From JAVBNN01 sp031551525 (GTDB taxonomy: Bacteria; Bacillota; Negativicutes; Acidaminococcales; JAISLQ01), in the NCBI GenBank assembly GCA_031551525.1, contig JAVBNN010000011.1, forward strand, positions 1 through 9,580: DNA of 9,580 nt. Reading direction: 5' to 3'. Shown here piece by piece: positions 6,174-9,580 of the stretch. Position 1 is the stretch's first letter, and every line of letters begins with the position of its first letter. A model generated the notes under the pieces. That model saw only the letters and a list, made by a program, of their open reading frames with translations. It did no database searches and was not told the DNA's origin. A program made the translations under genes and the position numbers.

Positions 6174-7466
6174 ATGATAGCGCGGTACAGTAATAAAGAG
6201 ATGGCGGCCATCTGGCAGGAAGAGAATGAGTTCAGGGCGATGCTCAAGGTGGAAATTTTTGCCGCGGAGGCGATGCATTTACTGGGACAGGTTCCAGTAG
6301 AAGCTTTGCAACACATAAAAGAGCGGGCCGATTTCAGCGTGGAGCGGATCAGGGAAATAGAAAAAACTACCCAGCATGATATTTTGGCATTTTTAACCTG
6401 TGTGGGGGAACACATAGGCGAGTCGTCAAAATATGTGCATATGGGCATGACTTCGAGTGACGTCAAGGATACCGCGCTGGCGGTGCTGATGGTGGAGGCA
6501 GCCGGGCGTATCATAGACCGACTGGAAAAACTGGCGGCAGTGTTGAGGCGGCGGGCCGGGGAACACAAACATACTGTTATGATCGGACGCACACACGGCA
6601 TACATGCCGAACCCATGACGCTGGGGCTCAAGTTTGCGCTTTGGCTCGACGAAACTGAGCGCAATATCCTGCGCATGCAGCGGGCGCTTGATGTTGTGGC
6701 GGTGGGCAAAATATCGGGCGCGGTGGGTACTTACTCCAATATTGACCCATTTGTGGAAAAATATGTGTGTGAAAAGCTCAATCTTCGGCCGGCCAAGCTG
6801 GCGACGCAGGTGATTCAGCGCGACCGGCACGCCGAATACATTTCGGCCATAGCTATAGTCGGTTGTTCGCTCGATAAATTTGCGACCGAAATACGTAATT
6901 TGCAGCGGACAGACATACGCGAGGCGGAAGAGTTTTTTGCCAGCGGACAGAAAGGCTCTTCTGCCATGCCGCATAAGCGTAATCCTGTAACCGCTGAACG
7001 CATCTGTGGTCTGGCGCGTGTTCTCAGGGGCAACGCGCAGGCGGCCATGGAGAATGTGGCGCTCTGGCACGAGCGCGACATATCACACTCATCGGTGGAG
7101 AGGATAATCCTGCCGGACAGTACTTTGGCGCTCGATTATATGCTTAGCAAGTTTACCGATATGGTGGATAAACTTTTGGTCTATCCGGAGGCCATGCTGG
7201 ACAATCTCAACAAAACAGGAGGTCTCATCTACAGCCAACGGATAATGCTCGCTCTCGTGGAAAAGGGCGCGCTTCGGGAAGACGCCTATCTTTGGGTTCA
7301 GAGAAACGCTATGGCGCGCTGGCTGGAGGGGAAAGACTTTAAAAGCAATATAGAAAAAGACTCCGATATTGCCAAACATCTGACTAAAGAAGAGATAGAG
7401 GCTTGTTTTGACCCGTCCTACATGTTGCGGTATGTAGATGAGATAATGGCCAGGTTCGGGCTGTAA
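6174..7466 (+). CDS. purB: Adenylosuccinate lyase
   Basis: Catalyses fumarate release from adenylosuccinate to give AMP, and from SAICAR to give AICAR, in cytoplasmic purine synthesis. The 430-aa product has the usual Bacillota length. Active-site elements are His68 (TTQHD), His89 with TSSDVKDT, His141 in GRTHGIHAEP, and the fumarase/aspartase-superfamily signature SSAMPHKRNP at 262-271, whose Ser262 lies in the catalytic loop. His68, His89 and His141 fall at the same numbers as the known Bacillus subtilis active-site histidines, which supports ATG 6174. GGAGG at 6161-6165 lies 8 nt before it; a TTG directly before the ATG is less likely. In Bacillus purB sits in the large pur operon, but here it is beside purA. 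Confidence 0.97.
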   Translation: MIARYSNKEMAAIWQEENEFRAMLKVEIFAAEAMHLLGQVPVEALQHIKERADFSVERIREIEKTTQHDILAFLTCVGEHIGESSKYVHMGMTSSDVKDTALAVLMVEAAGRIIDRLEKLAAVLRRRAGEHKHTVMIGRTHGIHAEPMTLGLKFALWLDETERNILRMQRALDVVAVGKISGAVGTYSNIDPFVEKYVCEKLNLRPAKLATQVIQRDRHAEYISAIAIVGCSLDKFATEIRNLQRTDIREAEEFFASGQKGSSAMPHKRNPVTAERICGLARVLRGNAQAAMENVALWHERDISHSSVERIILPDSTLALDYMLSKFTDMVDKLLVYPEAMLDNLNKTGGLIYSQRIMLALVEKGALREDAYLWVQRNAMARWLEGKDFKSNIEKDSDIAKHLTKEEIEACFDPSYMLRYVDEIMARFGL

Positions 7467-7481
7467 CAGGCCGCCGGTAAC

Positions 7482-7559
7482 GCGCCATCTGATCCAAATT
7501 GTCAGTTTTTTAAACAATGATGCAGGAAATGGCACAGACGGTGTTTTTTCGTCCATCTG
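7482..7559 (+). promoter_or_regulatory. purA leader with competing stems and an internal T tract
   Basis: CCATCTG occurs at 7485-7491 and again at 7553-7559. Each copy can pair with CAGACGG at 7535-7541, with one A-C mismatch. Pairing with the first copy extends through G-U, C-G and G-U pairs to ten positions (7482-7491 with 7535-7544) and ends on TTTTTT at 7544-7549, like a terminator with a long, internally folded loop. Pairing with the second copy would put the T tract in a loop. No clear promoter is visible in the purB-purA gap. The switch idea is inference. Confidence 0.35.
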
Positions 7560-7580
7560 CGAAGAGAAGGAGGGGTTTAT

Positions 7581-8867
7581 ATGTCAACAGTAGTAGTCAT
7601 CGGCTCTCAGTGGGGCGACGAAGGGAAAGGCAAAATAGTAGATTATTTGGCTGAAGAAGCGGATATAGTAGTGCGTTATTCCGGCGGTTCCAACGCCGGG
7701 CATACAGTAGTCAGCGGAGGCAAGGAATATAAACTGCATTTATTGCCGTCCGGCATATTGTACCGCGAGAAGATCTGCGTTATCGCAAATGGTGTGGTGC
7801 TTGATCCCAGACAGATACTGGAAGAAATAGAACTGATAAACAGCAGGGGTGTTGATACCAGCAATCTTTATATCTCTGACCGTGCGCATGTCCTTTTTTC
7901 TTATCACAGTAAACTCGATGCGTTGCAGGAAGAACGCAAGGGTGCACAAAAAATAGGAACGACCAGGCGCGGCATAGGGCCGTGCTATATGGACAAGATG
8001 GCGCGTACTGGCATCAGGATGTGCGATTTGATGGACAAAGAGGTTTTTGCGGAAAAACTGAAAAGCAATCTGGAAGAGAAAAACCTTGTATTTAGAGTTA
8101 TGTACAATGAAGAGGGCTACGACTACCAAGCCATGTTGGAAGAATATCTTGGTTATGCCGAAAAACTGCGCAAATACGTAGTGGATACGGGGCATTTTCT
8201 TTATGAAGCAAGCCAGCGGGGCAACCGCATCATGTACGAGGGCGCACAGGCGACCTTCCTCGATATAGACCATGGCACCTATCCGTATGTGACCAGCTCC
8301 AACCCGATCGCCGGGGGCGTATGCACCGGCTCGGGCGTTGGCCCTAAATCCATCAACCGGGTGGTGGGTGTAGTGAAAGCATACAGCACCCGTGTGGGCG
8401 AAGGCCCTTTCATTACCGAACTGCTGGGCGACACCGGCGAATACCTCCGGCAGCACGGGCATGAGTTTGGCGCCACTACCGGGCGGCCCCGCCGCTGCGG
8501 TTGGCTTGATACGGCGGTGGTGCGTTACGCTGCGCGCCTCAACAGCATGGAATATCTGGCGGTTACCCGTCTCGATATCCTGGATGAATTGCCGTCCCTC
8601 AAAATATGCACAGGTTATACGCTCAACGGTCAGCCTATTGATTACATGCCGGCCAACCTCAAAGAACTGGCCCGATGCCAGCCGATATATGAAGAACTGC
8701 CTGGTTGGCAGCAGGATATATCCGGTATTCGCGAATATGAACGCCTGCCGGAAAATGCTAAACGTTATTTGGCGCGTATTGCCGAAACGGCCGGAGTGCC
8801 GCTGGGGATCGTTTCAGTAGGGCCTGGGCGCGATGAGACTATTGTATTGACGGAGTTCTTTGTTTGA
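7581..8867 (+). CDS. purA: Adenylosuccinate synthetase
   Basis: Joins IMP and aspartate with GTP hydrolysis to form adenylosuccinate, the first step from IMP to AMP; PurB completes the branch. The 428-aa product matches the family length. Visible motifs are the P-loop GSQWGDEGKGK (8-18) with Asp13 and Lys16, GGSNAGHT with catalytic His41, RRGIGPCYMDK with GIRMCDL, the TSSNP segment with GGVCTGSG, and the aspartate/GTP loop GATTGRPRR at 297-305 followed by CGWLD. The ATG is preceded by AAGGAGGGG at 7567-7575. purB lies 114 nt upstream on the same strand, so co-transcription is likely. No convincing intrinsic terminator is seen between purA and the tRNA promoter. Confidence 0.97.
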   Translation: MSTVVVIGSQWGDEGKGKIVDYLAEEADIVVRYSGGSNAGHTVVSGGKEYKLHLLPSGILYREKICVIANGVVLDPRQILEEIELINSRGVDTSNLYISDRAHVLFSYHSKLDALQEERKGAQKIGTTRRGIGPCYMDKMARTGIRMCDLMDKEVFAEKLKSNLEEKNLVFRVMYNEEGYDYQAMLEEYLGYAEKLRKYVVDTGHFLYEASQRGNRIMYEGAQATFLDIDHGTYPYVTSSNPIAGGVCTGSGVGPKSINRVVGVVKAYSTRVGEGPFITELLGDTGEYLRQHGHEFGATTGRPRRCGWLDTAVVRYAARLNSMEYLAVTRLDILDELPSLKICTGYTLNGQPIDYMPANLKELARCQPIYEELPGWQQDISGIREYERLPENAKRYLARIAETAGVPLGIVSVGPGRDETIVLTEFFV

Positions 8868-8908
8868 TTGTAAAAGTGGTGTAAAACAACTATTTTGCCC
8901 GATATTGA

Positions 8909-8938
8909 TTGACAAAGGTGAAGAGTTTTTTATATAAT
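8909..8938 (+). promoter_or_regulatory. Consensus sigma-A promoter of the tRNA array
   Basis: TTGACA at 8909-8914 and TATAAT at 8933-8938 are both perfect consensus hexamers with an 18-nt spacer. The spacer contains a T6 run just upstream of the -10 box. Transcription would begin near 8945, about 12 nt before the first tRNA gene. This is typical of strong stable-RNA promoters. Confidence 0.9.
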
Positions 8939-8956
8939 ACCTTTGTATCCTATCAC

Positions 8957-9032
8957 GATCCACTAGCTCAGTTGGTAGAGCACCTGACTTTTAATCAGGG
9001 TGTCCCGCGTTCGAGTCGCGGGTGGATCACCA
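8957..9032 (+). tRNA. tRNA-Lys (anticodon TTT)
   Basis: A 76-nt cloverleaf. Acceptor GATCCAC pairs with GTGGATC, the D stem is GCTC/GAGC, the anticodon stem CCTGA/TCAGG carries TTT at 8990-8992, and the T stem is CCGCG/CGCGG. The discriminator is A and CCA is encoded. Reads AAA and AAG. First gene of the array. Confidence 0.98.
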
Positions 9033-9036
9033 CTGT

Positions 9037-9112
9037 GGCCCATTAGCTCAGCTGGTAGAGCACCTGACTCTTAATCAGGGTGTCGTAGGTTCGAGGCCTA
9101 CATGGGTCACCA
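9037..9112 (+). tRNA. tRNA-Lys (anticodon CTT)
   Basis: A 76-nt cloverleaf. Acceptor GGCCCAT pairs with ATGGGTC (one G-U), the anticodon stem CCTGA/TCAGG carries CTT at 9070-9072, the T stem is GTAGG/CCTAC, and CCA is encoded. Reads AAG. It lies 4 nt after tRNA-Lys(TTT). The D and anticodon arms are almost identical to those of that gene, while the acceptor and T arms differ. Confidence 0.98.
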
Positions 9113-9118
9113 AGTTAG

Positions 9119-9193
9119 GGCCCGTTGGTCAAGCGGTTAAGACACCGCCCTTTCACGGCGGTATCGGGGGTTCGATTCCCCCACGGGTCACCA
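9119..9193 (+). tRNA. tRNA-Glu (anticodon TTC)
   Basis: A 75-nt cloverleaf. Acceptor GGCCCGT pairs with ACGGGTC (one G-U), the anticodon stem CCGCC/GGCGG carries TTC at 9152-9154, the T stem is GGGGG/CCCCC, and CCA is encoded. Reads GAA and GAG. It lies 6 nt after tRNA-Lys(CTT) and is followed by the long spacer. Confidence 0.97.
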
Positions 9194-9355
9194 CATTACA
9201 GTAGTGCCGGATAAGTGCGTATATATGTCTCGGGAGGCCGGAAAGAAGGCGCCAGAGAGTAGGCGCGGCGGGGCTTTTTAGTGAAGTGTACATTGGTACA
9301 TGAGCAAGAAACAGTAGCCGCAACGAAGTATAGGCGTTTATCTATGGCCTGATAA
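9194..9355. other. 162-nt spacer inside the tRNA array
   Basis: The other spacers in this array are 4-8 nt, so this one stands out. I see no open reading frame or tRNA in it. It contains a hairpin GCGCC/GGCGC (9249-9253 with 9262-9266, 8-nt loop), then GGCGGGGC and five T residues at 9275-9279, a poor terminator-like arrangement. A short palindrome follows, TGTAC at 9287-9291 and GTACA at 9296-9300. I find no convincing promoter for the downstream tRNA genes. Confidence 0.6.
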
Positions 9356-9431
<76 letters not shown>

Positions 9432-9439
9432 TATTTTCC

Positions 9440-9516
9440 GGCCCGGTAGTTTAGTTGGTTAGAATGCCGCCCTGTCACGGCGGAGGTCGTGGGTTCGAGT
9501 CCCATCCGGGTCGCCA
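9440..9516 (+). tRNA. tRNA-Asp (anticodon GTC)
   Basis: A 77-nt cloverleaf. Acceptor GGCCCGG pairs with CCGGGTC (one G-U), the anticodon stem CCGCC/GGCGG carries GTC at 9474-9476, the T stem GTGGG/CCCAT has one G-U pair, the discriminator is G as expected for tRNA-Asp, and CCA is encoded. It lies 8 nt after tRNA-Val. Confidence 0.98.
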
Positions 9517-9520
9517 TATC

Positions 9521-9580
<60 letters not shown>

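Noticed and set aside
6426..7070. Minus-strand open frame of 214 codons
   Set aside because: It is a shadow of purB with no plausible start signal or family motifs.
7740..8462. Minus-strand open frame of 240 codons
   Set aside because: It lies entirely opposite purA, whose frame carries all catalytic motifs; the antisense product resembles nothing.
8868..8908. Terminator after purA
   Set aside because: I looked for a stem followed by a T tract between the purA stop and the tRNA promoter and found only weak, mismatched pairings; read-through into the tRNA array cannot be excluded.
9022..9204. Open frame of 60 codons across two tRNA genes
   Set aside because: It reads through the tRNA-Lys(CTT) and tRNA-Glu genes; its apparent peptide is a well-known translation artefact of tRNA sequence and has no ribosome-binding site.

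Overview
The window is a housekeeping stretch of a Bacillota (Firmicutes) chromosome. The evidence is the gene order rpsF-ssb-rpsR, then yybS-like (DUF2232)-gdpP-rplI-dnaB, then purB and purA, ending in a tRNA array. Other support comes from strong AGGAGG-type Shine-Dalgarno sites, CCA encoded in the five complete tRNA genes, and near-consensus sigma-A promoters. A near-perfect sigma-H-type promoter hints at a lineage with sporulation or competence ancestry. Base composition is mixed (about half G+C by eye), and Negativicutes or another clostridial group is plausible, but I cannot fix the class from sequence alone. All genes lie on the + strand.

Layout. (1) 1-1020: rpsF, ssb and rpsR, evenly spaced with 18-nt gaps, closed by a strong intrinsic terminator. 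The operon promoter is outside the window. (2) 1021-1206: a 186-nt regulatory gap after that terminator. It holds a 15-bp hairpin with a central G-U block, a sigma-H-like promoter and a leader hairpin beside the next ribosome-binding site. (3) 1207-6014: a DUF2232 membrane protein, the c-di-AMP phosphodiesterase GdpP, ribosomal protein L9 (its start lies inside the end of gdpP) and the replicative helicase DnaB. (4) 6015-6173: a compact control region with a sigma-A promoter, a palindrome on its -35 box, a PurBox-like sequence, and a strong terminator hairpin between promoter and purB. (5) 6174-8867: purB and purA, the two enzymes of the IMP-to-AMP branch, separated by a 114-nt leader with competing repeat pairings. 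(6) 8868-9580: a consensus promoter followed by tRNA-Lys(TTT), Lys(CTT), Glu(TTC), a 162-nt spacer, Val(TAC), Asp(GTC) and a Phe(GAA) gene cut by the window edge.

The genes serve translation (S6, S18, L9, tRNAs), replication (SSB, DnaB), nucleotide signalling (GdpP) and AMP synthesis (PurB, PurA). I see no mobile element, CRISPR array, phage gene or unknown multigene system. What is worth a second look is in the intergenic regions: the sigma-H-like promoter, the purB promoter/attenuator arrangement, the purA leader, and the unusually long spacer in the tRNA array.
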